In this document: in pieces, positions 7,686 to 16,611 of the stretch
Position numbering within the stretch: the first letter of the stretch is position 1
Layout: each line of letters opens with the position of its first letter
Origin: Bacteroidota bacterium
Lineage (GTDB): Bacteria; Bacteroidota; Ignavibacteria; Ignavibacteriales; Melioribacteraceae
Length of the DNA stretch: 64,000 nt
Reading direction: 5' to 3'
Assembly: GCA_018829205.1 (NCBI GenBank)
Contig: JAHJUE010000003.1
Location: 1 to 64,000, forward strand
Position numbers and translations under genes: made by a program
Notes under the pieces: generated by a model
Databases searched by the model: none
Told to the model about the DNA's origin: nothing
The model's input: the letters and a program-made list of their open reading frames with translations, nothing else

Positions 7686-10264
7686 AAGAAAGAATAATTA
7701 AAATTGCAAAATATCTTTTTTTAATAACAGTACTATTTCATGTTTCCTCAAATGCTCAGGATAATATCCCTTCCGTAATTCCTCAACCTCAGGAATTTAG
7801 TTTCAATGATAATATACTTCAAATCAAAAATGTAAATTTAGATATAAAAAATTTCTACGGCATAAATGAATCTGTTGAAATTGCTCTTGAAGAACTTAAA
7901 AATGAATTTAAAAACAACGTAACATCTGATGATAATTTTAATAAATCTAATTTGGAAATCTTAATAGGTTTACCTGGTAAAGAAACAGGTTTTGATAAAA
8001 CATTAATGAAAAACGAACTAATGCCTATAGAAAAACTGGGTGATGAAGGGTACTATTTATTAATTGATTCTGTTAATATTATTATCTCGGCTAATGATAC
8101 TAAAGGATTGTTCTACGGTATTCAAACACTAAAACAATTAGTACGTGCGTCAAACAAAAACTATATTCGAGGCATCAAAATTTCCGATTGGCCTGATTAT
8201 AAATACCGAGCCGTATCTGATGATATAAGCCGCGGTCCAATTCCGACTCTTGATTTCATGAAATATCAGATAAGAAGATTTTCAGAAATGAAAATTAATA
8301 CAATTATTCATTATGTGGAACACGTTGTTAAAACTAAGAGTCACCCTGAATTTGCCCCTGATGACGGATCTTTAACAATTGATGAATGGAAAGAAATATC
8401 TGATTATGCAAAGAAGTATAATATTATGGTTATAGGAGGTTTCCAATCTTTCGGACATTTTAACAGAATACTGGAAACCCCGGAATATGCTCATCTGGGC
8501 GAGAGCGGGACGCTTATTTCACCGGTGTTAGATGAAAGTTATAGGTTTCTTGAGGACATTTATTCCGAAATGATTCCCGCTTTTGATTCTCCTTTCTTTA
8601 ATATTAATTGCGACGAAACTTTCGATTTGGGAAAAGAAAATTCTAAAGCGCTTGTCGATAGTATAGGTTACGACGGAGTATATTTTCAGCATATAATGAA
8701 ATTATACGACATCGTAAAAAAATATAATAAGCGTGTAATAATGTGGGGTGATATCCTTCTTGAGTATCCTAACCTTCTGGAAAAACTTCCTAAAGATATA
8801 ATTATTGGTACATGGACTTATGATCCCAAAGAAAGTTTTAAAGAATTTATTGAACCAATTAAAAACGCGGGCTTTGAGTTTTGGGTAGTTCCGGGCGTTC
8901 TTAATTCTTACCGTCTGTTTCCTAATTATTATCAAGCTCCTACTAACATCAAAAACTTCTCTGCCGACGGATACAAATACGGCGCTTCAGGATTATTAAA
9001 CTGCGTGTGGGACGACGGAGGATCAACATTGTTTACAAATGCATGGTACGGAGTATCTTACGGAGCAGATAAAAGCTGGAACTCAAAATCTTACGACGGA
9101 GATAATTTTGATACCAGGTTTAACAAAGGGATTTATGCGGCGGATAATAACTCTTTAACCGAAACAATTCATAAACTTACAGAACTAGCGTATCTTGAGC
9201 CAACCGACGGAATGTTCGATAAAATTCTTTTTGCTAAAACGCTTCCCGACGTAGGAAAACAAACCAGAATTTCATTGGATCAATGGGATCAGGTTTTAGA
9301 AATTATTAACGATGCCGAAAAACTTCTTGAGAATTTTACATGCAGGAATTATAAAAATGATCGAGAGTATCTGCAGTATGTTATTAATCTTTATAGAACG
9401 CTTGCTAATGAAAGAATGGATTTATTAGAAGCTTCAAATTTGTATGCAGAAGCTTATTCGGAGTATAATACAAATGCATTTGATGCACGCTCGAAAATAA
9501 TTCATTCAGTTAAATTGATCGATAAAATTACAAACAGTATTTACCGGATAAAAAATAATTTTGAAATTCTTTGGCTAAATGAAAATCATACGTATGCGTT
9601 GGATTGGACTACCGATAAATACTCGTTAAAATTAAATGAATACAAAGATGTCAAGAACAGACTGTTGACTTCATTAAGAAAATTGGACTCATCTTTACCT
9701 ATTTCTTCAAAGGAAGAAGTAAGACTTGCAGTTACAAAACTTCCCGGCAAATATTTCAGAGAATGGATGATGGTTAATCCTATTAATAAAAATCTAAAGG
9801 ATGAATCATTTAGTACTGATTATCTTGCTGATATGGGTGGTGAGGCAAACGCTGAACCAAAAGTTACGCAGGAATTTTATTATAACGGGCAAAAGTACAG
9901 GTGGAGAAGAGTTATTACTGATAATCCTGATATTATTGATTTGGTAGAATTATTTCCCGGCGCGAATGATGACGATGTAATGTATGCTTTTGCAAATATA
10001 AGTGTTGAAAACGATACGTTAGTTAAAGCATTAGCAGGAGCTGCCGGCAGTATAGAAATTTTTATAAACGGTAATAGTACATTAAATAATTCCGGTAATG
10101 ATAATCTTACACCTGATTCTTTTTCTTTTACAATTCCTTTGGCAAAAGGAAAAAATAATCTGCTCATTAAGATTTCTCGTACAGGGGAAAACTGGGGATT
10201 TACATTCAGACTTCCCGAATGTGAAGTTAGAAACAGTAAAAACCGTTATAGAGTTGTTAAATAA
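7682..10264 (+). CDS. GH20-like beta-N-acetylhexosaminidase with extra C-terminal domains, secreted
   Basis: An 860-residue exported protein. After the signal peptide (about residues 5-25) comes VIPQPQEFSF, the start of the GH20 N-terminal alpha/beta domain, then the barrel beginning near KYRAVSDDISRGP. The catalytic Asp-Glu pair is D311-E312 in FNINCDETFDLG. GH20 enzymes use this pair with the substrate's N-acetyl group to cleave terminal beta-GlcNAc/GalNAc; the usual preceding His-x-Gly-Gly is replaced here. Residues 510-700 are helical, and the last 150 form a beta-rich domain (about SIEIFINGNSTLN) resembling the N-terminal part of the GH105 protein encoded next. ATG 7682 overlaps the previous stop (ATGA) with GGGG upstream; an opening at 7667 is less likely. 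Confidence 0.75.
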   Translation: MKERIIKIAKYLFLITVLFHVSSNAQDNIPSVIPQPQEFSFNDNILQIKNVNLDIKNFYGINESVEIALEELKNEFKNNVTSDDNFNKSNLEILIGLPGKETGFDKTLMKNELMPIEKLGDEGYYLLIDSVNIIISANDTKGLFYGIQTLKQLVRASNKNYIRGIKISDWPDYKYRAVSDDISRGPIPTLDFMKYQIRRFSEMKINTIIHYVEHVVKTKSHPEFAPDDGSLTIDEWKEISDYAKKYNIMVIGGFQSFGHFNRILETPEYAHLGESGTLISPVLDESYRFLEDIYSEMIPAFDSPFFNINCDETFDLGKENSKALVDSIGYDGVYFQHIMKLYDIVKKYNKRVIMWGDILLEYPNLLEKLPKDIIIGTWTYDPKESFKEFIEPIKNAGFEFWVVPGVLNSYRLFPNYYQAPTNIKNFSADGYKYGASGLLNCVWDDGGSTLFTNAWYGVSYGADKSWNSKSYDGDNFDTRFNKGIYAADNNSLTETIHKLTELAYLEPTDGMFDKILFAKTLPDVGKQTRISLDQWDQVLEIINDAEKLLENFTCRNYKNDREYLQYVINLYRTLANERMDLLEASNLYAEAYSEYNTNAFDARSKIIHSVKLIDKITNSIYRIKNNFEILWLNENHTYALDWTTDKYSLKLNEYKDVKNRLLTSLRKLDSSLPISSKEEVRLAVTKLPGKYFREWMMVNPINKNLKDESFSTDYLADMGGEANAEPKVTQEFYYNGQKYRWRRVITDNPDIIDLVELFPGANDDDVMYAFANISVENDTLVKALAGAAGSIEIFINGNSTLNNSGNDNLTPDSFSFTIPLAKGKNNLLIKISRTGENWGFTFRLPECEVRNSKNRYRVVK

Positions 10265-10291
10265 AAATAATTAGATGGAAATAGGTAATTT

Positions 10292-12052
10292 ATGAGAACA
10301 TTAAAAATTAGTTTGCTTTTTCTTCTGCCGATGATTTTGTGCAGTTTTTATTTGATGAACGAACCAGACAGAAAGGCCTCCGATATCGCAAAATCGATTG
10401 TAGATAAAATAATTCGGGAATCCGAATTTGAATTTACAAATGTTATTAGACAGGAATCTGTTAATATGCAGATTGTTGATTTTAAGCATGAATACGGAAA
10501 TGAGCAAGGTATTTATTACGCCTATTCTAATATTCAAACGGATAAAGATACGGTATTACTTTTCGGATTAACTTATTCCGGCGGAATTAAAATATGGCTG
10601 AATGATGAGCTGATTGTAAATGATATATCAAATAAAAAAGCGGAAATAAAAGAAATTGCATATGGTCTATTTGATTTTCATTCTACAAAAAAAATAAAAT
10701 TAAACCGCGGCGATAATAAAATATTAGTCAAACAAATTAGCGGCGATCATAAACCCATATTCTTTATGCGTGAGGTTCCTTCAGAAGCCGAGTTGCCTTT
10801 AACTGCTAAATTTAAAAATCCCAAAATTGAATTATCTGATCAGAATAAAAATTGGCTTTTGACCGGACCTTTTCCTATAGAAGAAAATTTAAATAAAAGC
10901 CTGGAAAAATCTTATCCTCCTGAAAATTCAATTAGCAATTACTACAATTATGAAGGAAAAATTATTACTTGGAATATTCAAAAGGATGTAATGCTTCTCG
11001 AACTTTTTATAAATCAGAAGAACAGCTATAATAGAGAATCATATTTGGAATGGCATTACGCGAACGGCGCTACAATGTTTAGCGTTCTGAGCGCCGCGGA
11101 TAAATTAAAGAATGAGTCTTATAAAATATTCGTGAAAAAATTCTGTGACTTTACTGTTAATAATTACGAGTATTTTAACTATCAGTATAAAGAACTAAAC
11201 GCGCTTCGCGGTACTAATCACAGAATATTCAGGAAAACTATGCTCGATGATACCAGCGGGCCTGCGCTTCCGTTTGTTCAACTTTATCTTGACGAAAATT
11301 ACCAGCAATATAAATCTATTGTATTTGAGATGGCAGATTATGTAGAAAATGATCAAGTGCGGTTGAGCGATGGTACATTATGCAGACCTGAACCTGTTGA
11401 AATGACAGTTTGGGCAGATGATTTATTTATGAGCGTCCCCTTTCTTTTAAGAATGAGGAAAATTACAAATGAAAATAAGTATTACGACGACGCGGCTAAA
11501 CAATCATTAAAATTTTATGAAATTTTATTTGATGAAAATATTGGTTTATATAAACACGGATGGTTTCAAGAAAAAAATGAAAAATCAGTTGCGTATTGGG
11601 GAAGAGCCAATGGATGGATTGTTTGGGCAAACTCCGAATTGTTAATGCATCTTCCGAAAGAACATTCATCGTACAATATCATTTTGAAAAATTATAGAAA
11701 TCATATAAATGGACTAATCAAACAGCAAAGCGAATCGGGTATGTGGCATCAGGTTCTTGATAGGCATGATTCCTTTAAAGAAACCTCATGCACGTCAATG
11801 TATATAATGGGAATTTTAAGAGGTGTAAAAAACGGTTGGCTTGATAAATCCTACACTGAATACGCCTTAAAAGCGTGGCATGATGTTAAGAAAAATATAA
11901 AAGACGACGGTACTGTAATTGACATTTGCAGAGGAACAGGGATCGGATACGATCTTCAGTTTTATTTCGATAGAAAAAGATTTGATAATGATCCCCGAGG
12001 TTTAGGCGCTGTAATTCAGGCTGCTTTGGAAGTATCGGAAGTTCAGGAATAA
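10292..12052 (+). CDS. GH105/GH88-type unsaturated uronyl hydrolase with N-terminal beta-domain
   Basis: A 586-residue exported protein. Residues 1-20 form a signal peptide. About residues 60-200 form a beta-rich domain (GGIKIWLNDELIVND, then KIKLNRGDNKILVKQI), a galactose-binding-like module. The C-terminal 330 residues are an (alpha/alpha)6 barrel with the GH105/GH88 landmarks VWADDLFMSVPFLLRM (the Asp pair includes the likely catalytic acid), YWGRANGWIVWAN and TSCTSMYIMGILRG. The family hydrates the double bond of 4,5-unsaturated uronic acid at the end of lyase products, releasing it. Its presence implies a polysaccharide lyase acts upstream, and two lyase-like genes lie further down this locus. 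Confidence 0.8.
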   Translation: MRTLKISLLFLLPMILCSFYLMNEPDRKASDIAKSIVDKIIRESEFEFTNVIRQESVNMQIVDFKHEYGNEQGIYYAYSNIQTDKDTVLLFGLTYSGGIKIWLNDELIVNDISNKKAEIKEIAYGLFDFHSTKKIKLNRGDNKILVKQISGDHKPIFFMREVPSEAELPLTAKFKNPKIELSDQNKNWLLTGPFPIEENLNKSLEKSYPPENSISNYYNYEGKIITWNIQKDVMLLELFINQKNSYNRESYLEWHYANGATMFSVLSAADKLKNESYKIFVKKFCDFTVNNYEYFNYQYKELNALRGTNHRIFRKTMLDDTSGPALPFVQLYLDENYQQYKSIVFEMADYVENDQVRLSDGTLCRPEPVEMTVWADDLFMSVPFLLRMRKITNENKYYDDAAKQSLKFYEILFDENIGLYKHGWFQEKNEKSVAYWGRANGWIVWANSELLMHLPKEHSSYNIILKNYRNHINGLIKQQSESGMWHQVLDRHDSFKETSCTSMYIMGILRGVKNGWLDKSYTEYALKAWHDVKKNIKDDGTVIDICRGTGIGYDLQFYFDRKRFDNDPRGLGAVIQAALEVSEVQE

Positions 12053-12081
12053 TCAGTTAAACATTCAGGTAAGGATAAAAA

Positions 12082-12879
12082 TTGGAAATTAAATTTCATT
12101 TCAAAATTGATAACTTAAAAACAAAAGTACTTTTGGACAGGGAAGAACTGGGCAAAGAAGCTGCGTTTGATTTAGCGGCTAGAATTAAAGAACTGCATAA
12201 AATAAAAAATGAACTTAGAATAGTTTTTGCTGCAGCGCCTTCTCAAAATGAATTCCTTGAACAATTTGTAAAACATAACATTGAGTGGAATAGAATTTCC
12301 GCATTTCATATGGATGAATATCTTGGACTATGGAAAAATTCACATCAATTATTCAGCTACTATTTGAAAACTAACCTGTTTAATAAAGTAAAATTCAAAC
12401 AGGTAAATTATTTAAACTCGGTAAATGATGATAATAAATTGGAATGCAGGAGATATGCGGATTTATTAAATGAAGCGCCAATTGATATAGTTTGTATGGG
12501 AATAGGTGAAAACGGTCATATAGCTTTTAATGATCCTCCGGTCGCCGATTTCCAAGATATCGAATCAGTTAAAATAGTTGAGCTTGATCCGCCTTGCAGG
12601 CAGCAGCAGGTAAATGACGGCTGCTTTACTTCACTTAAGGATGTTCCAAAGTTTGCGTTGACTTTAACTATTCCCGCATTAATGTCGGCTGATTATCTCT
12701 CGGTTGTTGTTCCCGGCATTAGAAAAGCCGAAGCGGTTTATAGTACATTGTTTAATAGTATTACTACCGAATGCCCTGCTACTATCTTACGGACTCATAA
12801 TAATGTTATGCTTTATACTGATGAGGATTCATTCAGTATGGCTAAAAAGAAACTTATATCTAATAAAGAAGAGTTATAA
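12082..12879 (+). CDS. nagB: Glucosamine-6-phosphate deaminase-like protein (NagB family)
   Basis: A 265-residue cytoplasmic protein matching NagB: FHMDEYLG with the general-base Asp D78, and GIGENGHIAFNDP with H146. In the well-studied E. coli enzyme the second motif is NDGHIAFNEP, so here the catalytic Asp is Glu (E143) and the Glu is Asp (D151). That pattern suggests a divergent subgroup. The expected reaction is glucosamine-6-phosphate to fructose-6-phosphate plus ammonia, which would be the endpoint for GlcNAc freed by the GH84 and GH20 enzymes. The start is TTG at 12082 with AAGGA 6 nt upstream. No nagA or amino-sugar kinase is present in the window. A related lactonase/deaminase activity on another amino sugar phosphate is possible. 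Confidence 0.8.
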   Translation: MEIKFHFKIDNLKTKVLLDREELGKEAAFDLAARIKELHKIKNELRIVFAAAPSQNEFLEQFVKHNIEWNRISAFHMDEYLGLWKNSHQLFSYYLKTNLFNKVKFKQVNYLNSVNDDNKLECRRYADLLNEAPIDIVCMGIGENGHIAFNDPPVADFQDIESVKIVELDPPCRQQQVNDGCFTSLKDVPKFALTLTIPALMSADYLSVVVPGIRKAEAVYSTLFNSITTECPATILRTHNNVMLYTDEDSFSMAKKKLISNKEEL

Positions 12880-12880
12880 T

Positions 12881-15403
12881 ATGAAAAAATGTTTGTTTGT
12901 TGTTTTACTTTTTACTTTAAATATTTTATATGCGCAATCGATTCGTAAAATTCCGTATTTGTTTGATGCAGGGAGCAGGAGCTCACAAATAATAAATTAC
13001 GCTGAATTAATTTCTTTGGAATCATTGTATAATAAAACGTTGGGCTATGGATGGACCGTTTCGCCGGACTCTGTATTTTATAACGCACAGTTGGCTCATT
13101 CAACCTTAAGGAATGATTTAACTGCCGACGGAGTAATTGGTGAAGAAATTTCATTTAGAATAGATATCCCGAAAGGAAAATGGAATTTTACTTTTTGGAT
13201 GGAACAGGGATTGGAAGATGTAAATTCAGCCTCGCTTTTTATTAATGGTGCAAAAATAAATATTAACTGGCATCAGTTTCACAGTGACGGTGATAGAATA
13301 AATATTATCAGAAACTATTACCGTGTTTTTCAAACTCAAGTTGATTGCAATAACGGCTTTGAATTTAAAATAGCCGGCGGAAAAGATTTAGTTAGACTCT
13401 TAGGCTTTTCAATAATTCCGCTTGATACGGAATTAAAGAATAATTATTCACAGCTTAATAAAATTATTTACCAAACAGGAAAATATAAATCAAAGGTAAA
13501 CCCGGCCGATCTTGCTACCGCGATCAATGAAAAATTAAAGCAGGATCCGGAAGATTCATATTTGTTTTACTGGAAACAGCAGGCTGATTTATTAGCCGAA
13601 GCGGACAGACTCATTAATATGATGGGATGGGAATGGGCAAAACAATTAACCGGACTTTCAATTTTTGACAGGTTCCACCAGGCATTAAATATTCTTGACT
13701 CGCAGCTCGAACATTTTGACAACAGCGGTTATTTATTTCAAGAAAGAGCTTTATGGCTTAGAGGAAAGTTATGTTACGATTTATACAGGGAACGCGGGGG
13801 TAAATATACGTATTCAATAGCCGTCAAGGATTTATTTGACCTATATAAAAAATATCCGGGCGATATTCCGCTTAAAATGCTGAACGGAGCTAAAATTGAT
13901 TTTCCCGACGCATGTGATAACTTATCTTTTTCCCCGGAAGCGCCTCAATGGTCAAAACTTCAGCATGAATTAATTTGCAGGCTTGGCAATGAAATTGACT
14001 GGTGGGTAAATGAAAGACAAGCTCCGAACGGTGAATTAGGCGGTAAGATTGGAGATGATGTTGAATTATTGAGGTGGTGGTCGCCGTTTCTTTTATACGG
14101 GCATAAATCAACTATTAAAGGCTGGAAAAAACTAGCCGACGCGGTTTGGGAAGATCCTAAAGTATCTCTGGGTTATTCAAAAAACGTGCTTGACGTTGAA
14201 CACGCTTCGGAATATATATCAGATTCTACTCCAGAATTAATCTTTATTGATGAAGATTCAACATATTACAAAAGACTTTTTTACACCGCCGAACATTTTG
14301 AAAATCTTTGGAGTGTTAAACATGACGACGGCACAAGGTTTTTTAAATCCGCTTGGTACAGTTCAACTGAAGTTGATGAAGGCAAATATAAAAACAGAGA
14401 TGTTGATTACAATGCACGCGCGTTGAAGCCTTTACGATATTTAGCATGGTATACTCAAGACCAGCGATTTATTGATTTGCTTACTCAATGGTCAATGGGA
14501 TGGGTTAAAGCCGCATTAAGTACAGATAAAAACAAACCGAAAGGTTTGCTGCCGCCATCAATAAATGCTTACAGTAAAGAAATTAACGGTGAAGAGCCGG
14601 CTTGGTATAAATCCGGATTATATTATGATTATTTCAATTGGGAATTCTCCGTAGGATCTAAAATTCTTGATAATATTTTATTTACTTATTCGTTAAATAA
14701 AAACGACAGCCTGCTTTTGCCGATTGAATTAACTCTCGAATTAATTGAGTCTAAATTATCGGCTAATAATAATTTATTAAAAGAATCTTTTAGTGAAGGT
14801 AGCGAAGAATGGGCAGCGGTTAAAATTATAAATAATAACGGTTTTTGGAACGGTGTAGGCAAATGGAGATTTTTTACTAATAACAATAAATATGACGAAT
14901 TAATTCTCAAGTACGGAACAGATTATACTAAATTTAAATTAACCGGCGACGAATCCTATGTTGAAAACAACCTTGAAAAATCATTGGATAATTTGAGATA
15001 TAATACGCCGCTTCGTACTACCATGGTTGTTCATACAGATAGAGTGAGAACCCCGGGTACCGATAACTTAAAAGCAATGCTTGTTGGAGACGGAACATCG
15101 GAAGGAAGCTCACCTTATTATTCAATTACATGGGCGGACACGGACATTAACTTTACTGCGTTTGTAAAAAAATCTGAAAATGAGAATATTACAGCCGACT
15201 TGTTTTCTCATTCTTCAAATAAAACTAAAATCGGCGCAAAACTATGGCAGCTGAATTTCGGTGAGTATAAAATTACCCTTAGTGATAAAAAAGGTATTAC
15301 TCTAAGTGAAGAGGTTATAAAATTCAGCAAACCGGGAGAAAAGATATATTTAGAGATACCTGCACGTACATTAGTAAAATTAGTAATCAAAAAAAATAAT
15401 TAG
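12881..15403 (+). CDS. Large secreted PUL protein, beta-domain plus helical toroid, unrecognised family
   Basis: An 840-residue protein. ATG 12881 lies 2 nt after the nagB stop and opens a clear signal peptide ending at LYAQS; an in-frame opening further upstream lies inside nagB. Residues about 25-190 resemble a beta-sandwich, carbohydrate-binding-like domain (FDAGSRSSQ, GWTVSPDSVFYNAQ, FWMEQGLEDVNSASLFING). The rest is helical with conserved-looking acidic and Trp clusters (GELGGKIGDDVELLRWW, SAWYSSTEVDEGKYKNRDVDYNA, YDYFNWEFSVGSK), consistent with an (alpha/alpha)-barrel hydrolase or lyase, followed by a beta-rich tail. I do not recognise a named CAZy family. The operon context supports a role in glycan breakdown. 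Confidence 0.6.
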   Translation: MKKCLFVVLLFTLNILYAQSIRKIPYLFDAGSRSSQIINYAELISLESLYNKTLGYGWTVSPDSVFYNAQLAHSTLRNDLTADGVIGEEISFRIDIPKGKWNFTFWMEQGLEDVNSASLFINGAKININWHQFHSDGDRINIIRNYYRVFQTQVDCNNGFEFKIAGGKDLVRLLGFSIIPLDTELKNNYSQLNKIIYQTGKYKSKVNPADLATAINEKLKQDPEDSYLFYWKQQADLLAEADRLINMMGWEWAKQLTGLSIFDRFHQALNILDSQLEHFDNSGYLFQERALWLRGKLCYDLYRERGGKYTYSIAVKDLFDLYKKYPGDIPLKMLNGAKIDFPDACDNLSFSPEAPQWSKLQHELICRLGNEIDWWVNERQAPNGELGGKIGDDVELLRWWSPFLLYGHKSTIKGWKKLADAVWEDPKVSLGYSKNVLDVEHASEYISDSTPELIFIDEDSTYYKRLFYTAEHFENLWSVKHDDGTRFFKSAWYSSTEVDEGKYKNRDVDYNARALKPLRYLAWYTQDQRFIDLLTQWSMGWVKAALSTDKNKPKGLLPPSINAYSKEINGEEPAWYKSGLYYDYFNWEFSVGSKILDNILFTYSLNKNDSLLLPIELTLELIESKLSANNNLLKESFSEGSEEWAAVKIINNNGFWNGVGKWRFFTNNNKYDELILKYGTDYTKFKLTGDESYVENNLEKSLDNLRYNTPLRTTMVVHTDRVRTPGTDNLKAMLVGDGTSEGSSPYYSITWADTDINFTAFVKKSENENITADLFSHSSNKTKIGAKLWQLNFGEYKITLSDKKGITLSEEVIKFSKPGEKIYLEIPARTLVKLVIKKNN

Positions 15404-15414
15404 GGAATGTGAAA

Positions 15415-16578
15415 ATGAAAAGATTAGCATCCGTAAAATTTATATGCGTATTAATGATATTATTAATGAACGGAGCTATAAATTCGCAAAGTAACATTGG
15501 GAAAATATTCCCAAGTGAAATGACCAGCTGGGTCGATTCAACCACCGGTTATGAAATTACTAAGTGGACAAATGATAAAACTAAAAGCTGGCATTTGTAT
15601 TTTAATATTGAATCTTTTATTGATAATGATAATGCAATTATATTCTCGGAAAGAGGCGGGAATAAAAATTTATTTATTCTGAATTTCCCAACAGGTCAAA
15701 TAACCCAGATCACGGATGAAGAAGAAATGGACAGCGATGTTTGGCACTTATCTAACCTTAAAACTCTTTGGTATTTATCCGGAAATAAAATAAAATCATT
15801 AAATACTGAAACTTATAAGTCAACAGTTGTAACAGAGTTTGAAGGATTTATCGAATCGTTTACCGTTTCAAGCGACGGGAAGTATATTGTTTACGCGCTG
15901 AATAAGAATCCGGGATTTACTGAAGAACATAGCACGGGTCCATACGCAATATTTAAATATAATATTGAGACAAAAGAAACTGAACAGGTATCACCTGACT
16001 ATGGATTTATTATTAGTCATCTTCAGGCGAATCCCGTTAATCCTAATATTGTAATGTATTGCTGGCAGCATAGATATAAAGAAGGAAGTTCGGGAATTGT
16101 AGGCAATACGCCTCAAAGAATCTGGTGGCTTAATATTAATCAGGAAGAAGGCGGTCCGGTTGGAATTCAGGAATTCGGCATACATAGGACACATGAATTC
16201 TGGTTCCCAAACGGTGAATGGATAGGTTATTCAGCAAGATATATTTTCGGATCTAAAAAAGGACAGCAGTTTTTAGGCTGCTCTAAATTCGACGGTTCGG
16301 ATAGCTATAAAATGCCGGCTCCTGTTTTATTCGCACATTCTCAAATGTATAAAGATAATAAACATTGGGTAGCTGATTATTATGACGGTATGAATCTTGT
16401 CCTATTCACGGTTGAAAACAGGGAAATAACCCATACGGAATTGTTATTTAAACACGATTCAAGCTGGGAAGGGCAGCCAAGCCACCCGCATCCTCATTTT
16501 AGTCCTGACGGAAAACGAATCTTGTTCAGTACGGATAAGTCGGGCGTTGCAAATGTGTACTCTATTACTCTTAAATAA
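15415..16578 (+). CDS. PL22-like oligogalacturonate lyase (seven-bladed propeller), secreted
   Basis: A 387-residue exported protein (signal peptide ending near INSQS) made of TolB-like propeller blades (SSDGKYIVYAL, HFSPDGKRILFSTDKSG). Near the end, QPSHPHPHFSPDG places Q354, H357 and H359 with exactly the Gln-x2-His-x-His spacing known for the Mn-binding site of oligogalacturonate lyases of family PL22. HRTHEFW, another conserved PL22 segment, contains H257 and H260. The family cleaves short 1,4-linked uronates by beta-elimination, giving 4-deoxy-unsaturated products. Known members are mostly cytoplasmic, so the signal peptide is notable. The ATG at 15415 is preferred to the GTG at 15409 because GGGA at 15403-15406 is well spaced for it. 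Confidence 0.78.
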   Translation: MKRLASVKFICVLMILLMNGAINSQSNIGKIFPSEMTSWVDSTTGYEITKWTNDKTKSWHLYFNIESFIDNDNAIIFSERGGNKNLFILNFPTGQITQITDEEEMDSDVWHLSNLKTLWYLSGNKIKSLNTETYKSTVVTEFEGFIESFTVSSDGKYIVYALNKNPGFTEEHSTGPYAIFKYNIETKETEQVSPDYGFIISHLQANPVNPNIVMYCWQHRYKEGSSGIVGNTPQRIWWLNINQEEGGPVGIQEFGIHRTHEFWFPNGEWIGYSARYIFGSKKGQQFLGCSKFDGSDSYKMPAPVLFAHSQMYKDNKHWVADYYDGMNLVLFTVENREITHTELLFKHDSSWEGQPSHPHPHFSPDGKRILFSTDKSGVANVYSITLK

Positions 16579-16611
16579 ATAGATAGCACATCATATAATT
16601 TGAGGTAGGTT

